Source of the DNA: Candidatus Iainarchaeum sp. | GTDB taxonomy: Archaea > Iainarchaeota > Iainarchaeia > Iainarchaeales > JAAZKV01 | Direction: 5' to 3' | Assembly (NCBI GenBank): GCA_028690725.1 | Contig: JAQVAR010000038.1 | Span: forward strand, 1 to 7,015 | Length of the DNA: 7,015 nt | Shown: in pieces, positions 1-6,390 of the stretch | Position numbering within the stretch: the stretch's first letter is position 1 | Layout of the letters: every line of letters starts with the position of its first letter | The notes under the pieces: model-generated | What the model was told of the DNA's origin: nothing | The model's database searches: none | The model's input: the letters and a program-made list of their open reading frames with translations, nothing else | Position numbers and translations under genes: made by a program

Positions 1-225
1 AACATCACTAACAGCAGTAACTGCTGAATAAGGAATTTCAATAGTTTTCCCTATTTTTCCAGCTTTAGAAAGAATTTTTGAACTTCTATCAACTTCAACC
101 ACTAAAGATTCTATATTTCCACCAACTTCAGCAACAACCATATCAGAAAGTTTTCCTACTTCATCACCACGATTGGTAATAACCCTCTTGGAAGCCAATT
201 GTCTCGCAATAGTGTATTTATACAT
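1..225 (-). CDS. PRC-barrel domain protein, 3' part missing (CdpB-like?)
   Basis: The reading frame starts at the ATG at 223-225 and runs off the left edge, giving the first 75 residues with no stop. The sequence opens with MYKYTIARQLASKRVI and continues through a GDEVGKLSD turn, a 'SLVVEVDR' strand and an 'IPYSAVTAVSDV' strand. This is the usual order of an archaeal PRC-barrel: 'a..l.gk.Vi...G.evG.l.d' and later 'iPy..V..vgD.v'. Small PRC-barrel proteins of this kind include the archaeal CdpB proteins, which bind SepF in the FtsZ division machinery. Membership of that subgroup is inferred, not shown. The complete protein is probably only slightly longer than what is visible. An in-frame ATG exists 13 codons upstream (262-264), but the TATA box at 271-280 and the GGAGA site at 235-239 favour the start at 225. 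GC here is roughly one third, much higher than in the neighbouring large gene. Confidence 0.82.
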   Translation of the reverse strand, partial: MYKYTIARQLASKRVITNRGDEVGKLSDMVVAEVGGNIESLVVEVDRSSKILSKAGKIGKTIEIPYSAVTAVSDV

Positions 226-234
226 TTTAACAAA

Positions 235-240
235 TCTCCA
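235..240 (-). promoter_or_regulatory. Shine-Dalgarno site of the PRC-barrel gene
   Basis: The minus strand reads TGGAGA, followed by 9 bases and then the ATG at 225. It matches the anti-SD end of archaeal 16S rRNA and decides between the two candidate in-frame starts. It is the only convincing SD site I found in the window. Confidence 0.65.
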
Positions 241-270
241 ATATTTATTATTAATAGAAGGCATAACTAC

Positions 271-288
271 TTTATAAATATTTCTCCG
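271..288 (-). promoter_or_regulatory. TATA box with purine-rich BRE upstream of the PRC-barrel gene
   Basis: On the minus strand TATTTATAAA (280-271) is preceded directly by the purine-rich CGGAGAAA (288-281). This is the arrangement of an archaeal BRE plus TATA box. With the usual spacing of about 25 bases, transcription would start near 250. That leaves a leader of about 25 nt carrying the SD site. The rest of the divergent spacer (226-446) is plain AT-rich DNA in which I see no further gene. Confidence 0.6.
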
Positions 289-417
289 AAAAAAACAAAA
301 CAAAAAAATAATTATGTATAAAACATAAAAGCAAAATTACTATAATAATATAAAAAAACACATTATGTATATTTACTGTTTTTTTGAATTACCCCATTTT
401 TATTATTAAAACAAAAC

Positions 418-430
418 TTTTTTAACTAAA
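418..430 (+). promoter_or_regulatory. possible TATA-like box for the 98-aa membrane protein
   Basis: TTTTTTAACTAAAA lies about 23 bases before the ATG at 447. If used, it would place the transcript start at or next to the ATG (leaderless). No SD motif precedes the ATG, which fits. In DNA this AT-rich such boxes also arise by chance, and a second candidate (TTTTTATTATTAAAAC, about 397-412) could serve with a short leader. Confidence 0.3.
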
Positions 431-446
431 AAGACATTAATTCAAT

Positions 447-743
447 ATGTCTTTAGGAAATCCAGATGAAGAATATGAAGAAATAATAAATAAAAAACAT
501 AAAAGCAAAGGAAAGATAGGAAGAATTTTTTCAAAAACCAAGCTTTTTCTAATATTAATTATAATTGGACTAATAATAGGAATATTATTTGGGCATTTTT
601 ATATTGAACCATTTTTAGAAAATACAACAAGTCAATTAAAAATATGTATTGATTCAAAAGAATTATTATCCGCAGAAAATTTGTGTTTATATAAATCCAT
701 AAACAACCCACAAGAAATAATAAATCAATGCAAAATAAGTTAG
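447..743 (+). CDS. small single-pass membrane protein with three extracellular cysteines, unknown function
   Basis: Codes for 98 residues. An in-frame TAA nine bases upstream makes the ATG at 447 the first possible start. Residues 1-32 are charged (acidic near 6-12, then rich in Lys/Arg at 16-32). Residues 33-53 form one hydrophobic helix (LFLILIIIGLIIGILFG). Residues 54-98 are a short tail with Cys67, Cys80 and Cys95. The positive charges before the helix predict that the N-terminus is cytoplasmic and the cysteine tail outside. The tail resembles the cysteine stretch just after the lipobox of the next gene: both contain 'NLC', 13-14 residues, then 'CK'. The gene lies 53 bp upstream of the 1274-aa surface protein on the same strand, so the two may share transcription or act together. 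I do not recognise the family. The gene ends with TAG. Confidence 0.75.
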   Translation: MSLGNPDEEYEEIINKKHKSKGKIGRIFSKTKLFLILIIIGLIIGILFGHFYIEPFLENTTSQLKICIDSKELLSAENLCLYKSINNPQEIINQCKIS

Positions 744-765
744 ACATTTGACGAAAAATTAATTC

Positions 766-780
766 TTTTTTTAAATAAAA
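766..780 (+). promoter_or_regulatory. T-tract plus TATA-like box between the 98-aa and 1274-aa genes
   Basis: The sequence TTTTTTTAAATAAAA combines a run of seven T, 23 bases after the stop of the 98-aa gene, with a TATA-like TTTAAATAAAA. The TATA-like part is centred about 24 bases before the ATG at 797. The T-run could end the upstream transcript, since archaeal intrinsic termination needs T-runs. The TATA-like part could start a leaderless mRNA for the large gene, which has no SD sequence. Both readings are inferences in AT-rich DNA. Confidence 0.35.
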
Positions 781-796
781 AAATAAAAAAAATAAT

Positions 797-3700
797 ATGA
801 AAAAAAAAATTTTTATAATTATTTTTATAATTATTTTTTTTAATACTGGCTGCACAGAAATGTCAAGAGAAGAAAAAAATTTGTGTTATTCTCTAACAAC
901 ACAAAGCTATGATTATATTGGAAATTGTAAAACAGAAAAAGAATGTTTTGAAGAAATAGACGAGTTGTTCGAAACAGATCTTGGTTATGAACAAGAGAGT
1001 AAATTATATGAATTAAAAAATAATTTTGGGAGAAGCTGGTTTTATTATAATAAAGGAATTGAAGAATTAAAAAAATTGTCAACACTTTGTTCAAATGGAA
1101 GCACCCAAAATTTACCAGGAGCAATAAATCAAACAAGATTTTATTTAGAAGAAGCTTTCAGAGAAATGGATTTAGGAATATTAAATAGTTTTGAAATTAT
1201 TAGTTTAGAAGAACAAGTTTTAACTGAACAAAAAATAGATTATTTAAAAGAAGAAGAAATATATTATTCATTAATTGAATTAAGACAAATATTATCTGAT
1301 TTAGATAGCGGAAATACAAAAAACAAAAATTATGTTAGCTATTACTTAAATAAAATACAAAAATACAATTCATCAAACATGTCAAAAGAATATGTTTATT
1401 TAATAGAAAAAGATTCTTTTTGGATAAAATCATATAAATTTGTTGAAGGAGCAATACTAACAAACCTTGGATTAGGAAAAGAAGGAAGTTTTCCATTTTT
1501 AAGCAACTATTTTTATGACATGTTTACTTCATTAGAAAATGTTTTTTTCAAAGAAGAGAGTTTAAAAGAATTAAAAAAATTACCAGCAAAAGAATTCATG
1601 AAACTTTATTCAGATTTAGCAGGAAAAGAAAATTCTTCAATAAAAAGATTTTCAGAATTATTAAACAAAATTAACACAAATTATAGAAAAATAATTAATG
1701 ATATTCCAGAATATTGGAAAAAAATAAATGAATTAGAAAACAAAAATTCTAATTTACTTTATGAAATAAATAAAAATAAAAATTTTGACTTTTTAGAAAA
1801 AGAACTTTTATTACAAGGAATTAGTAAAAAAATAGATTATGAATTATTATTAGAAGAAATACAAAAAGAAATATTAGAACTAAAAGAAAAAAAATCAAAA
1901 AATCTTTTAAATTTAGGAGAAGAATTATTTAATCTTAAAAAAATAAATAATAATTTGATTGAATTAAACACAAATTTAGAAATAAAAAAACAAAAAGATG
2001 TTTTATTGTTAAAAGAAAAATGTTTTGAAGAAGCAAAAAAAATAAAAGAAGAAAAATATAATATAAGTAAAAAAGAATTAGAATTAATAAAACAAGATTT
2101 ATTATTTTTTGCAACAAACGTAATAAAAAAAAATGAAGAAATTCTTTATTATTGTGAAGAAATGTTAAAGAAAAAAAATTATTTAATTGAAGGAATAAAT
2201 AATTTTGAAGAATTAGAAGCAAAAAAAATGGATTTAATTAAAGATTGCTTTGAATATTTAGATAAAACAATTTTTTATTCAAAAGAACACGAATTAATTT
2301 TATTATTTGAAAACTTAAAAAAAGAAAAAGTAACTAATGAAAATTTGTTTTATTTTAACGATGCTTGTGAATCAATAAAAAAACAATTAAATAATATTTT
2401 GAAAGAAGATTATATTATACAAAAAATAATTGAAAATATTGAAAAATTAATTGAAGAAAAAATAACTCTTGAAAAAATAAATTATTATTTAAATGAAAAT
2501 ACAATTAAAAAAGAAATTGAAGAAATAAAAAAAATGATTGCTGAATTAGAAAAATATTATAAAAATAAAAAAATTAATTATAAAAATATTCTTCCAAAAA
2601 AAGAACAAATTTTAGAACAACTTGAAAATGAATTAAAAAAAATTGTTGAAAAAAATAAAATTTACAAAATAAAAGTTATTGAAAAATTAATTGAAAAAGA
2701 ATATTTAATTAATGAATTAAAAACAATTGAAACAGACATTAATTTAATATTAAGAATAAATATTAATAATCCTTTTGAAGAAATAAAAAATAAAGAAACT
2801 TTTTTTATTGAAATAGAAAAAGGCGAAATAAAAGAAATGCAAAAAAATGTAGAAAATATTCAATTTGGTGAAAACGGTTTTATTGTTTTAACAAATATCC
2901 CTAGTGGAAAAACGAAAATTGATATTGAAATCAATAAAAAAATTAATTTAATTGAAGAAGACAAAATAATTTATGCAACTAACCAATCAGGCCTAATACA
3001 AAGAAAAATAACTGTAGAAACTGAAAAAATAAATAAATTATTAATAAAAACAAAACAATTAAATGAAACAACAAAAATAGTTGTCTTTATTGAAGACAAA
3101 GAAGTTAACTATTCAATACAAGAAAATGAAATAATTTTTGTAGGAGAAAATATTGATAAAAAAACTAATATTATAATATTTTTTTACACAAAAAAATTAA
3201 TTAATCTTGAAAAAAATTTAGAAAATAGTAAACTAATAACATTACAAAATAAAAAAATAGAGTATAATATTATTGCAAAAAATTTAACAAATGAAACAAT
3301 AAAAGGAACATTAATTATCCCAATTAATTCAAATGAAAATATAAAACAAATAAATGTTTTTGATGAAATAATGACCAACAAACAAAAAGAAATATTAAAC
3401 AACAATATTATTTTAAAAAATCAAGATTTTTTACCAAAACAAGAAAGAAAATATACATTAATTTTAGAAATTGAATTAGTTGAAGAATACTATGAAGAAC
3501 AATTAAACGATATTTTAAATAAGTTAAAGCAAATTAAAGAAGAAGAAATTACAAAAAAAATTGAAGATATTTTAAAAATAGAGTTTAATGAAAAATTAAT
3601 AAAAGAATATGAAAAATTAATAAAAGAAGGAAATGAAAAAATATTAGAAATTGAAAATGAAAACATTGTTTTTATTAATGAACAAATAAAAATTGATAAA

Positions 3701-4621
3701 ATAAAAGAAAAAATAAAAGAGCTGCAAAAAAATGTTATAGACGCTGAGAAACTAGGGTTGAATGAAATAAAAAGTGAAATGATTAAAATAATTGAAAAAG
3801 CAACAAATGAATTAGAAAATAATAAAATAGATTCTGCTTTTTTAACCATTGAAAAAAGCACTTTTGAAATAGATAAAGAAATCTTAAAAAAAATAAGTGA
3901 AATTATTAAAAAAACAAATAAGCAAAATATTGATAATTCATTAGCCACAATTAATGAAGAAATAATTGAAAAAGCAGAGGAAATAGAAAAAATAATTGCA
4001 TTTGATCCAATTTCTGCAAAAAAAACATATTTAGAGTTATTAGAATTGTATGAAGAATATAATACAAAACAAGAAATAATTGAACTAGAAAAAAAAGTTG
4101 AACTAGAAAATAAACAAAAAGAATTTGATGAATTATTAAAAAATACAAAATTATTTATTATATTCTTAGAAAAACAATTTCTTTTTGATAATTTAGAATT
4201 GTCTAAATTAAAATTTGTTTACCCAATAACAAAAAGTAGATTAGAAAAAATAAAAACAATAATTAATGATTTTGAAAAATATAATGAAAAAGATTTTTTA
4301 CAATTAAAAAATGTTAAAAGCGAATTAACTCTTGCAATTGATGAAATAAAAAGATTTGTTATAAAAGAATATAATTTGTCAATCGATTCTGGAAAAAGTT
4401 TTTCAATATTAAATAATGCAAAAAAAGAAATAGATTCAAACAATTATATACAAGCATTATTAATTTTAGCAAATGAATCTGATCAAAATTTTATTATTTT
4501 AGGGATAATTCCAATATTATTAATAATTTTTGTTGCAGGAGTATTAAAATTAAACATTTTAAAAAGAAGAAAAAAAAGCAAAGAATTAAAACAAAAAGTT
4601 TTAGAACAATGGGAAGAATAA
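797..4621 (+). CDS. giant predicted surface lipoprotein with two coiled-coil/helical arms, a beta-rich centre and a C-terminal membrane anchor
   Basis: This gene codes for 1274 residues. Residues 1-19 look like a lipoprotein signal: three Lys, a Phe/Ile core, then NTGC with Cys19 as the lipidated residue. The -3 Asn is not ideal. Residues 20-300 are mostly helical with Cys30, Cys44, Cys50 and Cys98, and residues 305-655 form a long Glu/Lys/Ile/Leu-rich coiled coil. Residues 660-895 are predicted beta-rich, with alternating hydrophobic strands and Asn/Gly turns (for example IPSGKTKIDIEI near 701-712 and GTLIIPIN near 837-844). Residues 897-1225 are again helical and coiled-coil, with 'NNKIDSAFLTIEKS' and 'NNYIQALLILANES' helix-hairpin motifs. 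Residues 1232-1252 are a membrane helix, followed by a basic tail (LKRRKKSKELKQK). The bulk should lie outside the cell, held at both ends. No ATPase motifs are present, so this is not an SMC/Rad50 protein. I know no family for it. A role in surface structure or adhesion is only a guess. Confidence 0.85.
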   Translation: MKKKIFIIIFIIIFFNTGCTEMSREEKNLCYSLTTQSYDYIGNCKTEKECFEEIDELFETDLGYEQESKLYELKNNFGRSWFYYNKGIEELKKLSTLCSNGSTQNLPGAINQTRFYLEEAFREMDLGILNSFEIISLEEQVLTEQKIDYLKEEEIYYSLIELRQILSDLDSGNTKNKNYVSYYLNKIQKYNSSNMSKEYVYLIEKDSFWIKSYKFVEGAILTNLGLGKEGSFPFLSNYFYDMFTSLENVFFKEESLKELKKLPAKEFMKLYSDLAGKENSSIKRFSELLNKINTNYRKIINDIPEYWKKINELENKNSNLLYEINKNKNFDFLEKELLLQGISKKIDYELLLEEIQKEILELKEKKSKNLLNLGEELFNLKKINNNLIELNTNLEIKKQKDVLLLKEKCFEEAKKIKEEKYNISKKELELIKQDLLFFATNVIKKNEEILYYCEEMLKKKNYLIEGINNFEELEAKKMDLIKDCFEYLDKTIFYSKEHELILLFENLKKEKVTNENLFYFNDACESIKKQLNNILKEDYIIQKIIENIEKLIEEKITLEKINYYLNENTIKKEIEEIKKMIAELEKYYKNKKINYKNILPKKEQILEQLENELKKIVEKNKIYKIKVIEKLIEKEYLINELKTIETDINLILRININNPFEEIKNKETFFIEIEKGEIKEMQKNVENIQFGENGFIVLTNIPSGKTKIDIEINKKINLIEEDKIIYATNQSGLIQRKITVETEKINKLLIKTKQLNETTKIVVFIEDKEVNYSIQENEIIFVGENIDKKTNIIIFFYTKKLINLEKNLENSKLITLQNKKIEYNIIAKNLTNETIKGTLIIPINSNENIKQINVFDEIMTNKQKEILNNNIILKNQDFLPKQERKYTLILEIELVEEYYEEQLNDILNKLKQIKEEEITKKIEDILKIEFNEKLIKEYEKLIKEGNEKILEIENENIVFINEQIKIDKIKEKIKELQKNVIDAEKLGLNEIKSEMIKIIEKATNELENNKIDSAFLTIEKSTFEIDKEILKKISEIIKKTNKQNIDNSLATINEEIIEKAEEIEKIIAFDPISAKKTYLELLELYEEYNTKQEIIELEKKVELENKQKEFDELLKNTKLFIIFLEKQFLFDNLELSKLKFVYPITKSRLEKIKTIINDFEKYNEKDFLQLKNVKSELTLAIDEIKRFVIKEYNLSIDSGKSFSILNNAKKEIDSNNYIQALLILANESDQNFIILGIIPILLIIFVAGVLKLNILKRRKKSKELKQKVLEQWEE
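3590..3631 (+). repeat. 21-bp tandem duplication coding one coiled-coil heptad twice
   Basis: The 18 bases GAAAAATTAATAAAAGAA occur exactly twice in tandem (3590-3607 and 3611-3628). They are separated only by a TAT codon, and the second copy is followed by GGA. The products are EKLIKEY and EKLIKEG (residues 932-938 and 939-945), so the 21-bp unit equals exactly one heptad of the coiled coil. Confidence 0.8.
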
Positions 4622-4623
4622 AC

Positions 4624-4639
4624 AAAAAAACTATTTTTT
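4624..4639. terminator. paired T-tracts at the convergent gene junction
   Basis: The two convergent genes end 9 bp apart. Just past the stop on the plus strand there is a run of six T (4634-4639), inside the last codons of the opposing gene. Past the stop on the minus strand there is a run of seven T (complement of A at 4624-4630). There is no clear hairpin. T-runs alone can end transcription by archaeal RNA polymerase, so this is a plausible two-way terminator. Confidence 0.45.
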
Positions 4640-5779
4640 ACTAAAATAAATTGTTAAAAAAATAATTATTGCAAGTAATATTGCAAAAAGTGAAAAAAAA
4701 ATCTCAAATAAAAAATTTTGTTCTATAATAGGAAAAAAAATGCTTTCAGAAAGATAATTAAAATCAGTTGTATTTAATTGTGCATTTATAAAATAATTTC
4801 CTTGTGATAATTTTTTTGTTACAAAAACAAATTCTTTTTCTGAAAAAGGATTTATTAATATTTTTTCTTTATAACTATCAACTAAATCTTTTGGAAAAAG
4901 TATTAAATTTCCATCTAAAGCAATCCCCCACTTATTCTTGATTTTAACAATAAAAGAAAATTCATTTTCTTTAATATCCTTTCCAATAATTGTTATTTCT
5001 GCTTGATCTGGTTCAATAACAGATAATTGAGGATGATTACTCAATATTCTTTGATTTTCTCCAAAAATATTTTCAAAAAATAATTCAGAAGATGGTAGAT
5101 TATAATTACTAATAAATATTGGTTTTATATAAAACACAAATTCTTTTGATTCATTAGGTTGAATTGTTGTTGTTGCACTAGCATCCCCTTCAACAATATC
5201 AAAACTTGTTATTTCTATTAATGAACGTAAATCTTCTGCCACAAATTGAACAAAAACATCTGCTTTTTTGGAACCAGAATTTTCTATAACAATTTGCATT
5301 TTTGATCTTTCTCCAAGAGTTATTTCATTAGGAGAAATATTTTTAATTTTTAAAACAGGAGTATCATAAAAACCAATTTTAGAATCTGAAAAAATAGTTA
5401 TTTTACTTGCACCAGTTTTAATACAAAAATTAATTCTATCACCAGCATTAATTTCTTCTAAAAACATTCTGGCAACACAACGATTATCACAAACAAAATT
5501 TTCTTTCCAAAAAATTTGCCTATTTTCATTTAATTCAATACTTATATATGAACTATCATTCTCTTTACCAACAAAATCAGCATAAATTGATAAAATTGGG
5601 TGCAAATTATTAGTTTGATCTAAAATATCAGAATCAAAAACAATTGAATAACATTTAAATGAATTAAACTCTTCTAATCTTGTTTCTTCAAAACCAAATT
5701 TTGATAAAGGAAATTCTGTTGAAAAAGCAAATGGAAAAATTAAAAAGAATACTAAAAAAAACACTATTATTTTATTCAT
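4631..5779 (-). CDS. secreted, C-terminally membrane-anchored beta-sandwich (CARDB-like) protein
   Basis: Codes for 382 residues from the ATG at 5779; a TTG two codons upstream (5785) is a weaker alternative start. Residues 1-20 form a signal peptide (MNKII, a Phe-rich core, then AFS before TEF). Residues about 25-140 form a first extracellular domain with four cysteines (43, 97, 101, 119), including a CDNRC turn, that could make two disulfides. Residues about 141-255 look like a CARDB- or NEW3-type immunoglobulin-like domain: 'LKIKNISPNEITLGE' followed by 'MQIVIENSGSKKADVFVQF'. A second sandwich (about 258-350) includes 'EFSFIVKIKNKWG' and 'LSQGNYFINAQL'. Residues 359-379 are a hydrophobic membrane helix ending in SKK. 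Such beta sandwiches are common in archaeal surface proteins and usually mediate protein contacts. The gene converges with the giant surface protein, so a surface partnership is possible but unproven. No catalytic motif is visible. Confidence 0.8.
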   Translation of the reverse strand: MNKIIVFFLVFFLIFPFAFSTEFPLSKFGFEETRLEEFNSFKCYSIVFDSDILDQTNNLHPILSIYADFVGKENDSSYISIELNENRQIFWKENFVCDNRCVARMFLEEINAGDRINFCIKTGASKITIFSDSKIGFYDTPVLKIKNISPNEITLGERSKMQIVIENSGSKKADVFVQFVAEDLRSLIEITSFDIVEGDASATTTIQPNESKEFVFYIKPIFISNYNLPSSELFFENIFGENQRILSNHPQLSVIEPDQAEITIIGKDIKENEFSFIVKIKNKWGIALDGNLILFPKDLVDSYKEKILINPFSEKEFVFVTKKLSQGNYFINAQLNTTDFNYLSESIFFPIIEQNFLFEIFFSLFAILLAIIIFLTIYFSKK

Positions 5780-5802
5780 TATCAATCATTAAATAAAAAT
5801 GG

Positions 5803-5811
5803 TTTTTAAAA
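5803..5811 (-). promoter_or_regulatory. weak TATA-like box for the secreted beta-sandwich gene
   Basis: The minus strand reads TTTTAAAAA about 28 bases before the ATG at 5779, inside the 36-bp gap after the kinase gene. It could support a separate leaderless transcript. Equally, the two genes could be cotranscribed. The match is poor enough that chance is a real explanation. Confidence 0.22.
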
Positions 5812-5815
5812 TGAA

Positions 5816-6292
5816 TTATTTCAATAATTTTGAAAGTAATAACAAAAAAGTGGATTTTACATTATTTTGGGATTGAATTTCTATTATTTTACTAGAAAAA
5901 TAATTTTTTAGTACCTTTTTTTTGCAATAATTTATTCCCTCACAAAAAACATTATCCATCATTTTTTCAATAGAATAATGTCTTTTTTCCAATCTTAATT
6001 CTAATTCATCAGGATCAATAGTTAACAAAATAATTTTATCAACATTTAACTTCATTTCACAAATTATATGCCCTTCAAAAATAACATTTTTATTTTTAGA
6101 AAGAAACAAATTAGCCTTCTTTTCAAATTTTTTAATAGGAATTTCTAATTCATTATCGTCATTAAAATGACCAAGGTTATTTTTTAGAGCAAATTCTTTT
6201 TCATTTATATACTTTAATTTAAATTTTTTAGAAAGCTCCTTTGAAAGAGTCGTTTTGCCAACTCCTGGCGTACCAGTAACAGCTAATCTCAT
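5816..6292 (-). CDS. fap7: AK6/Fap7-family adenylate kinase/ATPase (archaeal)
   Basis: Codes for 158 residues, near the short end of the archaeal family. The protein begins MRLAVTGTPGVGKTT, a P-loop at residues 7-15 placed right at the N-terminus as in AK6/Fap7. Residues 72-75 (FEGH) match the Walker-B-like strand whose His is conserved in this family. Residues 90-104 (LTIDPDELELRLEKR) and 113-123 (DNVFCEGINYC) match the family's 'l.c.p..L..RL..R' and 'ENv.aE..d.c' signatures. Proteins of this family have adenylate kinase and ATPase activity. The eukaryotic and archaeal members bind ribosomal protein uS11 (Rps14) and assist late maturation of the small subunit, so the likely site is the cytoplasm on pre-40S/30S particles. 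The assignment rests on motif pattern. Bacterial-type adenylate kinase is unlikely, since the long LID domain is absent. The next gene on the strand starts 36 bp after the stop. Confidence 0.88.
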   Translation of the reverse strand: MRLAVTGTPGVGKTTLSKELSKKFKLKYINEKEFALKNNLGHFNDDNELEIPIKKFEKKANLFLSKNKNVIFEGHIICEMKLNVDKIILLTIDPDELELRLEKRHYSIEKMMDNVFCEGINYCKKKVLKNYFSSKIIEIQSQNNVKSTFLLLLSKLLK

Positions 6293-6313
6293 AAAATAGT
6301 TTAATTCAAAAAG

Positions 6314-6321
6314 ATTAAAAA
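6314..6321 (-). promoter_or_regulatory. TATA-like box for the AK6/Fap7 gene
   Basis: The minus strand reads TTTTTAAT, centred about 25 bases before the ATG at 6292, with no SD motif between. This is consistent with a leaderless mRNA. The remainder of the 98-bp gap to the next gene holds T-runs and no further coding sequence. Confidence 0.35.
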
Positions 6322-6360
6322 TTAGTTATTAAATCAAATTTTAACACAATCAATCCTAAC

Positions 6361-6390
6361 AAAAAAATAAATAAAATGATTGTTAAAAAA
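6361..6390 (-). terminator. T-rich terminator of the 49-aa gene
   Basis: On the minus strand the TAA stop at 6391 is followed at once by six T (6390-6385). About 20 bases further there is a run of seven T (6367-6361), with T-rich sequence between. There is no hairpin. This is the form expected of an archaeal T-run terminator. Confidence 0.4.

Noticed and set aside
226..264. Earlier ATG (264) for the PRC-barrel gene.
   Set aside because: It lies upstream of the transcript start predicted from the TATA box at 271-280, and the SD site serves the ATG at 225.
311..371. ATTATGTATA occurs twice in the divergent spacer (311-320, 362-371), and TATGTATA again at 6631-6638, like a possible operator.
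   Set aside because: In DNA of this composition a rough estimate gives close to one such repeated 10-mer by chance in a spacer of this size, and the copies show no fixed position relative to the promoters.
320..509. A 16-base direct repeat AAAACATAAAAGCAAA at 320-335 and 494-509.
   Set aside because: With this base bias about one exact 16-mer repeat is expected in 7 kb. One copy is coding and one not, and flanks do not match.
2430..2700. Repeated ATTGAAAAATTAATTGAA near 2439 and 2679 as a possible repeat family.
   Set aside because: It codes the common coiled-coil stretch IEKLIE with AT-rich codons; low complexity explains it.
559..4443. Minus-strand open frames (65-152 residues) opposite the 98-aa and giant genes.
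   Set aside because: They are Phe/Leu/Ile/Ser-rich complements of Lys/Glu/Asn codons, overlap real genes fully and have no start signals.
797..4621. The giant protein as an SMC/Rad50-type ATPase.
   Set aside because: It has no Walker A, Walker B or signature motif, and it has an export signal and a membrane helix.
5780..5785. TTG start at 5785 for the secreted protein.
   Set aside because: The ATG two codons later gives a normal signal peptide (MNKII), and the TTG has no better ribosome site.
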